64,000 bases of DNA. Source: Eutrigla gurnardus. Taxonomy: Eukaryota > Chordata > Actinopteri > Perciformes > Triglidae. The notes under the pieces are model-generated. The model was not told where the DNA came from. It was given only the letters and a program-made list of their open reading frames with translations, and ran no database searches. The stretch lies in the NCBI GenBank assembly GCA_963514095.1, contig OY741282.1, positions 19,256,892-19,320,891 of the forward strand, given 5' to 3'. Shown here piece by piece: positions 1 through 11,049 of this stretch. The first letter of the stretch is position 1, and the number at the start of each line of letters is the position of its first letter. The translations under genes and the position numbers were made by a program.

Positions 1-1
1 G

Positions 2-1565
2 GACCTCTGTCTCGTCACTTCATGTGAGTATCGTCATCCCAAGACAGAACTCTCCCCATCCTTCATCAACCCTAACCCTCTAGAATACTTCATCAATGAA
101 GAGAACACCATAGATGAGGAGAAGCTTCTGGTCAAGTCTGGAGGAGGGCCCCCACCTCCAGGAGGTAAGCTTCCTGCCAAGCAATGTGAGGAGACCCCAC
201 CCACATCCATCAGTGAATCTGCACCCTCCCAGACGGATTCAGATGTCCCCCCGGGGACAGAGGAGTGCCCCTCCATTACAGCAGATGCTAACATTGACTC
301 TGAAGACGACTCTGAGACTCTGCCTACTGACAGAACGCTGACCTACAGGCATGCCGATCCTCCTCCAGTGGCACTCAGGGACTCTGCTCCATCTTCTGGC
401 CACCATGATGTCTGCATGGTTGACCCAGAGGCCCTTAAGGCCGAAGAAAACCTCCACAATGCTAATACAGATGGAGGAGAAAAGCCCAAGAAGAAAAAGC
501 TCTTGAAAAAGTCTTCCTCGCCAGCCAGAAAGAGTACTCTATCAAAAGTGAAGGACACAAAGACCTCCTCTCCAAAGAAGACTCTCGGAGAAGGAAAAGA
601 TGCCAAAAATGCAACCAATACTTCTGCATCCAGAGGTGTAAAAAGTGCCACATCAGGTGAGTACTAATAAGCACATTATTTCACATAGTTTACTCATATT
701 TTTTGACGATTATCAAAGAGAATGCTATATTTTTTTGCTCTTTCAGGTACTGGCAGTGGAAAGGTATCAGGTGGACCATCTCTGCCCAACTGTCCTCCCA
801 TGTACATGGATTTGGTTTACATCCCCAATCACTGCAATGCCAAGAATGTGGATGCTGAGTTCTTTAAGCGGGTGCGCTCCTCTTACTATGTGGTCAGTGG
901 CAACGATCAGACAGCTCAGGAGCCCAGCAGAGCTGTCCTTGATGCTTTGCTGGAAGGAAAGGCCCAGTGGGGGAGCGATATGCAGGTAATTATTAATATG
1001 ATTGATGTGATACTGTAAAGGTAACGTGTCATAGTTTATTTAGTTCATAGATAGTTTATGGAAATGCCACCACTCCAATTTCAGGGTGCAACAAGGTTTT
1101 AAATGTATAAAGACAATAAATGTCTTAGTTATGACCACGTTTTGTAATGCTTCAGTTTTAGCTGGCTCTTTGGCCCTCTGTTCATTACATTTGCATTTAG
1201 ATTAGAATATCAGGGGTAAATGCAAACAAATCAATGGGAATGAACCAGCATCAAATCATTTTACATGACAGTTATTCAAAAGATTTCATATTTTTCATGC
1301 ATTTGTTAAAACCCTGCTAGTACTGAACTCTGCATGCAAACATCAAAAGGTGTTAAAGACGATTTTCTGAATGCTTGAGCTAAGCAGCCTCCCTCCTCTC
1401 TTGTGTCAGGTCACTCTGATTCCAACCCATGACACTGATGTGATGAGGGAGTGGTACCAGGAGACCCACGACAAGCAGCAGGAGCTCAACATCATGGTCC
1501 TGGCCAGCAGCAGCACGGTCGTCATGCAGGATGAGTCATTCCCAGCTTGTAAGATAGAGATGTAG
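2..1565 (+). CDS. map1b: Microtubule-associated protein 1B, 3'-terminal exons (partial)
   Basis: Only the C-terminal part of the gene is in the window. Exons: 2-656 (tail of the giant exon, cut by the window edge), 747-985 and 1410-1565, joined in frame by GT-AG introns, stop TAG at 1563-1565. The roughly 350 visible residues contain PKTELSPSFINPNPLE, ETPPTS-SESAPSQTDSD, CPSITADANIDSED, a Lys/Ser-rich basic linker, then the conserved light-chain end (FFKRV-SSYYVVSGND, RAVLDALLEGKAQWG, VMREWYQETH, STVVMQDESFPACKIE). MAP1B binds and stabilises microtubules in axons and dendrites; its precursor is cleaved into a heavy chain and light chain LC1, whose C-terminal region binds actin and the heavy chain. 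From the family, cleavage should fall near the VDPEAL motif (about 419-436), so LC1 would be complete here; this is inferred. The basic linker looks shorter than in mammals and the last residue is Met where human has Leu. MAP1A is less likely because the upstream segment and the ptcd2 neighbour fit MAP1B. Confidence 0.95.
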
Positions 1566-3303
1566 GCCCTTCAGCGAGAGATCAGGAGGCCTCGTGACTG
1601 ATAATGTCATTCATTGAGGAGGTAAACAAATCCATGTAGCATCAACCCTAAGCAAATACTTAAACACTTATATGCTTAATTGCTAATTCTTGTGTACTAA
1701 ACCCTTAATAATGAAATACCTACAATGAAGACTAACATCGATATTGGCTTTGAGGGGCTCCTCCTTGACATCCTCAAGGTCATATTTAGGTATAAATTAG
1801 AATTTGATAAAAACATCCAAGCCATGATTGCCAAATAAGACAAACACTCATACAGATCAAATAATGAGCTTCTTCTCCCTCCCCAGATCAAAATACAGGA
1901 GAGGTTTTAATCAGTTTAACTGCTGTCAAGGAACAACACATCCCAGCATTTGGTATATTATTGAATAATGGTTGTTATCCACACCAAAGGATAAAGAAAC
2001 AGGTTTTCTGTTATTGCCTTAGGGAGTCAAAATGAATGTATAAGAACTGGTGCAACTAGTAGAAGAATGGGAAGATAACTCTACACAGCAGAGGTCAATC
2101 CCAGAAAGGACTGTTAAATGGTTACATTGCTGAATGATGGCAGATGTGAAATATCTTGAAAGCTTACTGAACACTCATAAGACCTAATATGATGTCTGAC
2201 TTCATATTCATAATGGGCGAGACAAACATTATGTTTTTATTTTGACTGGGTTTTATTTTATTTAAAATGGATGATTTAAATCTGGTTTATTGCTGCTGAA
2301 ATATGTGCTGAATATTAATTTATTATGTTGAATTTAATTTATTGTGCTTGATTAGCCTTTTACGCTCCCTTTTGTCACATGTGTAAAATCGTATCATTTC
2401 CACAATGCTTTCTAGAGGATCGCCTTTCATTTCAGACTGTCTGTTTTATTTTATTTTTGATTTATTCAAAGTTATTTCAAAAAGAGAAGAATCAGATCTT
2501 ATTTCTTATACCTGTTTTTTAGGTGACCATTGAGCTATGGGGGAGCTAACCTTTCCCATTGTAAAGCTGGTGAGGCAGGATATTTTCATAAACTTTAAAA
2601 TGTCTTGTTTTTCTAAAGCATTGTACTATAATTATAAATAGCTTCGTGGCAGATTGAGTGGTTGGAAGACATGCATGATGTCAGGATTTTCTTTGTTTTT
2701 AATGGGGATTTTGCTAAAACATGCATTAAGAATAACAGGGCTAGGTTAAATAAATACATGTAAGGAGCATTTTATGATTTTTTGCAAGTTGTGCCATGAC
2801 ATTGTATACTACAGAAACTCAAACTGCGTTCAAATTTGCACTGAATCGATACAACGCTTGATTTTGACTGCAGTGCGTCGGATTTTCAGGTTGAAGGCAG
2901 AACATTTCTTGTGACAAAAGAGTATTCTGCTCTTTAGACGTGATGTAAAAGGGTAACAGCTTCCGGGAGAGGCGTGGTCTTCAGAGAGGCAGCACACGGA
3001 GGCGAGAGTGAGCGGCTCGTGTGTTTTTAGATGAAAGGATGTAAAACAAAAACTAGACACTTTAAACATATACATGACAGAAACCAAACTAACAGTACAG
3101 AGGCCACAGGTCAACTTTCACAGGCCGCATTTAACAAATCACAACTTGATGATAACAGGCTTTGGTACTTTGGGGTTTTCAACTCATCGAGCTCACCAAA
3201 TATGATGCCAGGTGTCCACGATACAACTAACGGGCTGTGTTCCTCACACATTTCTCTTGAACTGACATTTTCTCTTGAACTGACATTTCCTCTTTCTCTA
3301 CAC

Positions 3304-3356
<53 letters not shown>

Positions 3357-3640
3357 TCTCCTCATCTTTCTCTCTGGAGAACTTTAATAATGTTTGTCTG
3401 CAGCTGTGTGGTATATTTGTCTTGTGATCCTTGCATCCTCTCCCCCCCCCCCCCCTTCCCCCAAACTCATATGTAACTTATAGCAATTAGTTTCAAGTGA
3501 AAGTATTCCTTAGTGCTTTCTGATGTTTGTGTGCAATATCTCCTCCACCCATACGGCGACTCTGATGTAAGAGGAACCACTACTAAAAGAACAAACAATT
3601 CAAAAACAACCACAATAAAATCTGTTGTGAAAAAGAAGGA
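1566..3640 (+). other. map1b: Probable map1b 3'UTR
   Basis: AT-rich sequence with no credible coding frame follows the map1b stop. It contains an AATAAA at 2749-2754 and another at 3614-3619, the latter followed by U/GU-rich sequence (TCTGTTGTG and long T runs). It also holds a CT microsatellite (3311-3350) and a C run near 3442-3455. Long 3'UTRs are normal for MAP1B, so the 3614 signal is my preferred end, but the mRNA end is inferred. Confidence 0.5.
3614..3619 (+). terminator. Candidate polyadenylation signal of map1b
   Basis: Canonical AATAAA about 2.05 kb after the stop, with T/GT-rich sequence 5-60 nt downstream. The alternative at 2749-2754 would give a 1.2 kb 3'UTR. Confidence 0.4.
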
Positions 3641-4173
3641 TTTGCGTCTTCGTCTTTTTTTTTTCATTTTTTTTTTCATCATTCTCACTCTGAAGCCATA
3701 CCATAATAACACTGCTTTAGGAGCAACCAAAGTGGGTTTTCCACTCTGCAGTTAACATCACCACAGTTTCACAAGCATGTCAGAACATTGGCGTCCTTCT
3801 GCTTCTTATGCAAAGGAAGTCTGAATCTTAAATATATGCACCATATAAGAAATGGACAGATCTAAAATATATAAGAATATTCAGCCCATGCAACGTGTCA
3901 GAGGAATATGAGAAAAGTACACGCATTTAGAGTGTATTTAGCTCCTCCAGTAGGAAGTGAACTGAAGGACCTCTAAGATCCGATGCCCTCGGGACATGTC
4001 TCCACAATTTAACATCCATTTACTGTACAGTGGTGGGACGGCGAGTCCGCATGTCTGATGTCTGAGCCCCTCTCTCAGAGCTGGTTCAGCAGATATAGGC
4101 CGACTGCACACCAGTCGAATTGGAGAGCTCAGCTGTTTCCGTCCTTACAGTATTACATTACTATACTCTAGTT

Positions 4174-4207
4174 ATGCAAATGAGACCGCATCCCCTATAT
4201 ATTTAAA
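4174..4207 (+). promoter_or_regulatory. Octamer plus TATA-like module
   Basis: A perfect octamer ATGCAAAT (4174-4181) lies 14 bp before TATATATTTAAA (4196-4207). This pairing resembles a POU-factor-driven core promoter. No gene obviously starts downstream, so it may be an enhancer, a promoter of a noncoding RNA, or chance in AT-rich DNA. Confidence 0.25.
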
Positions 4208-4840
4208 CCCACCATGCAGCCACAGGCGTTCAGGATTTAATACAAGATTTGTCACAGATTGAATAGGCATATAAACATGCATAATAATGTATGTCATAAG
4301 TCTGGCAATAGATGGAAGTTAATCTATTTAATTATCTTTCAAGGACAGTGATTTTAAAACACTTGCATACAGTCTGACAGTAATCACCAGCTGTTTTTCC
4401 TTTTTTTTCTGTGCCAAACCTGTTTCAGTGGGGACATTTATTAATGATGATGGGACACCCCGGGCACTTTCCGACACCAAAGGGAAGTACACGCAGGGAT
4501 GAATCAAAGGAGATGTAAGAGCTATCTGTCGGCAGAACCTGGGTGTTTGGGAAATCAGTGCTAAAATAGACCTCTCCACACACACAGTGCAATCTTCCCC
4601 TGTCGATTATTACATCATTTGAGCCGCCACTCACCATGAGCTGCCAACACAATAAACCCTCAACCTGGAACTACAGTATCCAGTGATTATGTGTCGGAAA
4701 ATCGTCTTTTAACGTCATGCTTGATGTGCAGAGAGAGAAACCCACAGAGACGCACACACCTTGCAGGAGACCATGAATTATCCAAGGCCCTGTGTCTGAT
4801 TGGCTGAGAGAGCAATCTCAGCTGGATGGGCTGAGATCTT

Positions 4841-4854
4841 GTTGCCAAGGCAAC
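4841..4854. promoter_or_regulatory. Palindromic RFX X-box
   Basis: GTTGCCAAGGCAAC is a perfect inverted repeat matching the RFX consensus GTNRCC-N(0-3)-RGYAAC in both half-sites. An inverted CCAAT box (ATTGG, 4799-4803) lies 37 bp to the left. RFX and NF-Y sites often co-occur at RFX-bound enhancers and promoters. Binding here is inferred from the motif only. Confidence 0.5.
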
Positions 4855-5688
4855 AGTGGGGAACTCCCTGTCCCAGCCCTGTTTCCTCTCTGCGAGTCTA
4901 TCTTTGGAGTAACTTTAAGATGCACCTCGATCGATGTTAATGAATCTACTCAAAACTCACTTCACTTAATGACTGCATGGCTTAGCAATTATTAATAAGC
5001 AATTAGTTTCCTCAAAAGTCTATCCACTGACAGCAGTTTGAAAATCACGTGTTACCATAAATCCTGTATGAAGGAACGAGATCATAAATTGAAAAGTGCA
5101 CATGCGTAGTGTACATTTGTGTATGATAAACAACTGTAAATTAAAAATATTCAGCGTAGTTACAAGATGAATCTGAGAGTATTTGAATAAATAGATTAAT
5201 TTCAAATGTATGACATCGACATCACAGACAAAATGCAGCAGAATGTTATATGTTATATGTTATGTAATGTAGGTCAATGGGTACACTAAAGAGGAAGGCT
5301 GAAGGCTCCTATACTAGAGTGGAGGTGAGAACATCACACACAGGCCTAAATTAAATTGTACCCATCGTAACCAAAATGTTGTCCAAATAAGAACCATTGT
5401 GCAAACAATTCTGAGCTATTTGGCTATCAAAATGTAATGTCTATCAGGAAATCTAAAACAGACGATTTAGTATGAATTTATTTATAGAATAGAAAATATG
5501 GAGAAAACTAATGGAAAGCATGGGTGAGCCTGAATGATATGACACTCATTGTCGATGAAAACGTTTAGAAAATAAGATTTGATTAGATTCAAATTTGTTG
5601 TCATTGAAAATAAAATGCAGTTAAGCATCTAACAAGTGCAAAAAAAAAAGATGTAAATTGCAGATTAATATTGCCTACATTATGAATA

Positions 5689-5690
<2 letters not shown>

Positions 5691-5729
<39 letters not shown>
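5691..5729. repeat. AAT trinucleotide microsatellite
   Basis: About 13 uninterrupted TAA/AAT units. Confidence 0.9.
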
Positions 5730-5730
<1 letters not shown>

Positions 5731-6113
5731 CGTATGAACAGTGTGACATTTTTACAAAAACGTATATTACTAAACTATATACAGCCTATTTTGTTATGTT
5801 TTTGCTTTTTGTTTTTGTTATTATTTTTACTAAAAAGTGCATAATATATGCATGAGTGTCTGTATTGTGTCTGTACACGTATTAGGATATTATTGTGTCC
5901 CAAACTTTCAGACATCTGCAAACTGTTTAAAGTGCAGTACAACAGCGCCACCTGTAGGTTAAAAAGATGAACACCTTTTTGGGTCATAAAAAGCCGATCC
6001 AGTTTTAAACACAGCGGGAGCACAGACATGAACAGAGCTAACTAACCGAGTAGAAATAACGATATAACGATAACGTGGATATAGAATTTAAAAAGACTCC
6101 CACTTCACACGGC

Positions 6114-6124
6114 GCGGCCATATT
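6114..6124 (-). promoter_or_regulatory. YY1-like site in the ptcd2 promoter
   Basis: Read on the minus strand, the 11 bases are AATATGGCCGC, an exact match to the YY1 consensus AANATGGCNGC. It sits 160-220 bp upstream of the two candidate ptcd2 start codons. YY1 sites are common near transcription starts of nuclear genes for mitochondrial proteins, which fits PTCD2. Confidence 0.4.
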
Positions 6125-6283
6125 GGATGATACCAAAATGCGTAGGGGGCATTAAAAAAATAAAATAAATAGCTTCCCTCGCTGTGTTTCTCCAGGTACG
6201 TTAGCTTTTAAATAGCAGAACATTTGAAAATATGTCTTGCTATTTTGGCGTGAATCGGGCGTTTTAAAACTATAATATCTCCG

Positions 6284-9200
6284 ATGGCCTCCCCTTGTGT
6301 TGTCATCCTCATGGTACAGTCCGTGGGCACCATGGCGCTGGCCAGGGTCGGTAAATGTTGTCGGTCGTTGGTCCGCGAGCCCTCTAAAAGTGCGTTTTGT
6401 GGGGGTTCACATCCGGGCTGGATCGAAGGATGCATAGGAGGTAAAAACAGACTAAACTCATGTTGAACATGTTTCCTTTCTGATACACAGGCGAGCCGTA
6501 AAGCTGCCATGTTGTTTTAGAGAAGCTACATTAGCAAGCAAAGATACAGCACTGACTGTAAACAGCTTCATTAAAAGTGGGGTTTAACTTAACTTAACGT
6601 TCGGGTTTTGAAGTTGCATTCTGGCTTTTTATTTGACAAGTTAAGGCATATTGTAGTCTAAGTATAACATATGCTAAATGATGATATGATGGCTTCTCAA
6701 CCTTTCTTTAAATTCCCTTTATTTATTGGAGGTTTGTTTCTCTCCCAGTGGTGATAACTGATGTGAAATTATACCAGCCTTATTGTTATTGGTGGATAAT
6801 TAGCTAAGTAGGTTACGTGTATTCAAGTACTGTACTCGTGTACAATTTTGTACTTGAGTACCACAATGTTATGCTACTTTGTCTAGCACCTATTAACCAT
6901 AATTCAAAGTGCATTACATAAAACATTAAAAGCATTGGAGAAAAAACAAGCAAATACAGTTAAGACATTGTACTTCTACTCCACTACATTTAGAAATATT
7001 GTGTTTTTTTAATTCCACCACATTTATTGATAGCTTCAGTTAGTTATTTTGCACATTTATCTCATGAATACATGATATAAATCAATTAATAATTTGATAT
7101 ATTATAGGTTATCAAACTTTTACTTCTGGTATATTGTCACTTCATACAAGTATACTTATTCAGCTGAACATTATTATTTATACTGAAGTAAGATTTTTTA
7201 TTTGTGTCGCTATTTTTTACCCGAGCAAAAGATCTGACTCCTTCTTCCACATCTGGTTCTTGGTTTTCTCCGCAGCCAAGAGGCATCTGTTGTCAGAAGA
7301 CGTCATTAAACTACAGGACTTCCAGCAGAGGAAGCTGGCCGTGGCTCACCTCGTCACCGGAGCCAAAGGTGGAGTAGTTCTCATCGCTCGCTCTGAAGCC
7401 CGCACTTTTAACGTCACGCGTAATACGAGCTCACATTCTCACCTCAAAACTTTTACAGGAAATTATATTGAGCTGTTTAATCTGAAGCTACAGAGGAATG
7501 AGCTGATACTGAGAGACGAGCTGAAGCTTCTCCTTCACTTGTGTCAGTCTGCAGACGACATGATGATAGCAAGAGACGCCATTTATAGGTATGGTACTTT
7601 TTTTATTGCTGAATTGTCTTTTACAAACACTAGAAATAAGGAAATACAGCAAACCAAATGTGTCTTCAATGTATTTGAATTATGTATATGTTAATATTGT
7701 GACTCAACTCCTTACTACTGATTCATGCAATATCATGGACATAATCATTAACATGTTGCATTAATCATGTACTGTTAAATGACTGTACTTACATGCATAC
7801 CATATATGACCATATATATTTGGGATTTGCACCTCATTGTCATCTTAGACTCTTTGGGTTTGCACTCTTCCCCAATTTGTATTCCAGCTGCTGCACTGTC
7901 ATTTCCCCCCCTCGGGATAAATCCAGTTTTATCTCACCCTCTCTTATCTGTTACGATCCTCCCATTTGCTCTCACAAGGTATCAAGCAGAGAACCGCAAC
8001 TTGGCGTACGGAGAGTTCAAGTTTGGTCCCCTCTTCGTGAGACTTTGCTATGAGCTGGGTCTGGAGGACTTGGCTGCTGCTACACTCACAGATAAGGTAC
8101 GTTACATTAACCCCAAAACCCTGATTATTGATAAAGTGCCATAAAAGGCAGAACTAATATTGTTTAAACTGGTAATATTTCCTCTGGCTTGTCTGAACAG
8201 ATTATGAGGGGATTTTTCAACGATGTAACCTCCTTTAACATCACCATAGACATGTTGTTCACCAAAGGCTCTTATGAAAGTAAGTGACAGGTTAACCTTC
8301 TCGTGTTTTTTTTTTTTTTAAATCCTCTTAAAGGATTATCACATGTGTATAATATTTCCAACCTTGGCTATTGCAGATGCCCTGGAGGTACTAAGAACTA
8401 TGCGAGACCAAGGTGTACCATTCAACAAAGACACGCTGACACTCGCATCTGGCACTTGCTATAAACTGGTAACAGGCAAATTAGTTATTATCTATACATG
8501 TTCAGTTTATTTACACATTGTAGCACCAAGAGTTCTGTTTCTTTTTAAGATGTAAAAACTCGTTAAAGTCGGCTAACGATCTGTGCTTTGTCGGTCAGAA
8601 CACGGCGGAGTCCTACAGGATCTGTAACGCTCTGATAGAGGAGGCACAGACCAAAGGCCACTTCGTCCCCAGACACGCTTACTGCTTTGCTGTAGCATTA
8701 GCACTTCGACGGGTGAGTTCTAGCTTCTCCTTCTATTCCTTTCATTGAGGCAGAAAGTGTGGAGAATCTGTGATCAATAATCTGTCTTTTGTTTTTTCCA
8801 GAATGACATAGAAAAGGCACGGTCGGTGTATTCACAAATAATGAGCACTGACAGCAGATTGTGCCAAAACTTGAAGGTAAGGGTGAATCATCTAACGGTG
8901 GTATACGTTATTTCTTGCTGTTGTCATCAAATGATTTGTATGTTATTTGTTTATGTTATTAGGTTATAATACTCACAATGTCAGGAGCGCTGCCGGATGC
9001 CATTTCTATCCTGTCTGCAGCCATTTTGCCTAAAAGCCCTTCTTTTGTGAAGAAGCCTGAATTTTCTCAGGAAGTGGTAAGTCAGTCTGCTTGCTCTGGT
9101 TTTTCATGTAATAAGACAAACAAAATAAGAAGGTTTGAAGTACATGTTCCCAGGATTGTTGATCAGAGAAACGTCAACAAAACCTACAGAGATTTTAAAC

Positions 9201-9471
9201 GTCTTCATCACTGAGAAACTGATCGATGGCCTCTTCTGATGCGTTCCAGGTGGATTTGCTGCGCTTGCGGAGCGAGGGCGGACGGCACATGGTGAAAGTG
9301 GAGCAGATCCTGACTCACCTTGAACGAGCCGATCAGGTGACCCAGCAGACCCTCGATGGCATGCTCTGCCACACGCCCACGGGGAAGAGGAAACCAGCAC
9401 TAATCATGGAGGAGAGGAGGACCAGCCGGAGGACACTGAAGCCACTACGGTCCACTCTGCTGTCGGAGTGA
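6284..9471 (+). CDS. ptcd2: Pentatricopeptide repeat domain-containing protein 2, mitochondrial
   Basis: Ten coding exons: 6284-6440, 7276-7368, 7459-7588, 7979-8096, 8201-8279, 8377-8468, 8599-8712, 8802-8876, 8963-9076, 9250-9471 (TGA at 9469-9471). All junctions are GT-AG and keep frame, giving 397 aa from the first ATG. A second in-frame ATG at 6332 has a much better Kozak context (CACCATGG) and opens an Arg-rich presequence (MALARVGKCCRSLVRE), giving 381 aa against about 388 in human, so I prefer it. Family-typical stretches include AKRHLLSEDVIKLQDFQQ, LRDELK-LLHLCQS, FGPLFVRLCYEL and a PPR-like helical hairpin around residues 170-215 (SFNITIDMLF, then YENALEVLRTMRDQG). PTCD2 is a mitochondrial matrix RNA-handling protein linked to processing of cytochrome b transcripts. 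The 90 nt intron 2 has no stop in frame (see findings). Confidence 0.95.
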
Positions 9472-9860
9472 GAGAAGCTGTGTGCCGCTCCAAAGCCTGC
9501 TTTTACTAAACGCTCTGATATGAGACTGACAGTTAGAGTAGACTTTGTCCCAATTACTGCATCTACCTCTCCTTAGACAGACACAGACTTCCCTCTGCAG
9601 ACCGGATTATTGTTCCCTTTTCTTTTGCAAATTTGGATGAAAAACGTTCATATTTGTGCAGCGGGCACTTTAACAGAAACCTGCTGAGAGAAAACTACAG
9701 AAGCGACACCATCTAAATGGAGGGGGATTCCCTTGCAAGGATCTCATATGGATATTGAGTTATTTGGGAAGAATGTGTTATGTATATAAAAGTGTGAATG
9801 AGTGATTAAAATATTAATTGGAATTTTGATAGTGAAAATAAATCTTTGTTTTGCTTTGAT
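9472..9860 (+). other. ptcd2: ptcd2 3'UTR
   Basis: Noncoding sequence after the ptcd2 stop, ending just past AATAAA (9837-9842). The end is inferred from the poly(A) signal and the GT-rich sequence after it. Confidence 0.65.
9837..9842 (+). terminator. ptcd2: Polyadenylation signal of ptcd2
   Basis: AATAAA 366 nt after the stop, followed within 30 nt by TTTGTTTTG and GTGTAGGGGTGTTGG, a good GU-rich downstream element. Another AATAAA at 10031-10036 is a possible distal site. Confidence 0.65.
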
Positions 9861-10084
9861 GTGTAGGGGTGTTGGGAGAAACAATTTACCACTCATCAAC
9901 ATCTTTAAAGTTTTGAATGTAAAGTTCACAAATGAATGGGTTTAAAATAATAATATATCAACACAAATGTGGCCGTATTTCCTGTTCGTTACAGGTAATT
10001 GAAATTCAGCTTTTTAGTCTGAAAGTTGGGAATAAATCTGTGAGTTTGACATTTGACTTAGTGTGAACCCTGTCAGTCATCCAG

Positions 10085-10140
10085 ATCACGATAGTCCTTG
10101 AAAGCATCAGTTCTAGAGGCGAAACGTCTTCCTGAAGTGA
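10085..10140. repeat. Possible interspersed-repeat remnant
   Basis: Contains GAGGCGAAACGTCTTCC, a motif I associate with repeated sequence in fish genomes. The element class cannot be named from this short piece. Confidence 0.25.
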
Positions 10141-10499
10141 GTCCATTTGCAGACGATAATATACATATATACTCTAAAATATACTTGTTTTTATGAGAAA
10201 AAAAAACCTCCTTTTGTTGCTAACAGCTAAACCTCATATTGAAGCTTCAGATTAACCTTTGCAAAAAAAAATGGCATTAGGAAGGGAACTTTAAAGACTT
10301 GTTTGAATGGGAGGACTGACTATGATGCTTTAATGTGCACCTCACTATAATGGAAACAACTTTCTTTTTTTTATAAAAGTCGGTTATTTTTGTATTTATT
10401 TGATTAATATTATTGTTTCATCTGTTTGCTGTGAGAATAATCACAAATCGTGTTGTAAAACATGAATCACAATCGATTTGGAGAACTCCCTGCATGTAA

Positions 10500-11049
10500 A
10501 CAAACCATGAACGCCTCCCACAATGCACCGCGCCTTACATCTGCTGAAAGAGAAAGAGGAGCAGCCTGGGGAGGAGAACAACGGAGCAGCTACACAAACA
10601 ATCAGCTAAGCAGTGTCGTTTTTTTTTTAAATAATAATTTAAGGAGTTCGGGCTAGTTTTAGCTCATTTCTAAGATTTTCTGGAGAGTTCAGGGCGAATG
10701 AGTGATATCCACTCCTAGCGGCAGCTGGGTAGCGGTGCTGTTTAGCATCAGCTAGCCGGTTAGCTGGTACCAACTGACGGGGAGGGGTGGACAGCTGAGC
10801 GAAAAGCGGCTGGAAACATCATTTCAGCCGGCCGAAACACCTCCAAACAAAGAGAAGATAATATATATTAAAAAAAGAAATACTTTAGAGTTTAAATTAA
10901 ATCAGGTTTTACCGATAAAGCGTGGCTGTGTCGTCATAATCAAGTTTAGCAGTTAGTTTTGTTGAGACTAGCTTAACGTCACATAGTAAACTTAGCTATC
11001 TGGGGATTTCGCGTCTGTAAATACTGGTAGCTTTAGCTTAGAGACGAAG
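10500..11049 (+). promoter_or_regulatory. cacfd1: cacfd1 promoter and 5' leader region
   Basis: Comparatively GC-rich sequence upstream of the cacfd1 ATG. CTCCCACAATGCACCGCG (from about 10516) resembles half of a ZNF143/THAP11-type promoter element. No TATA box is evident. The start of transcription is not determined; one short upstream ORF begins at 10698 (6 codons). Confidence 0.4.

Larger units (their letters stand above)
3641..6110. other. map1b-ptcd2 intergenic region
   Basis: No coding exon was recognised on either strand. In human, MRPS27 lies here on the opposite strand, but no reading frame in this interval resembles it. The interval holds an octamer/TATA-like module (4174-4207), a CCAAT box with a palindromic RFX X-box (4799-4854) and an AAT microsatellite (5691-5729). 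The rest is AT-rich. Confidence 0.6.
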
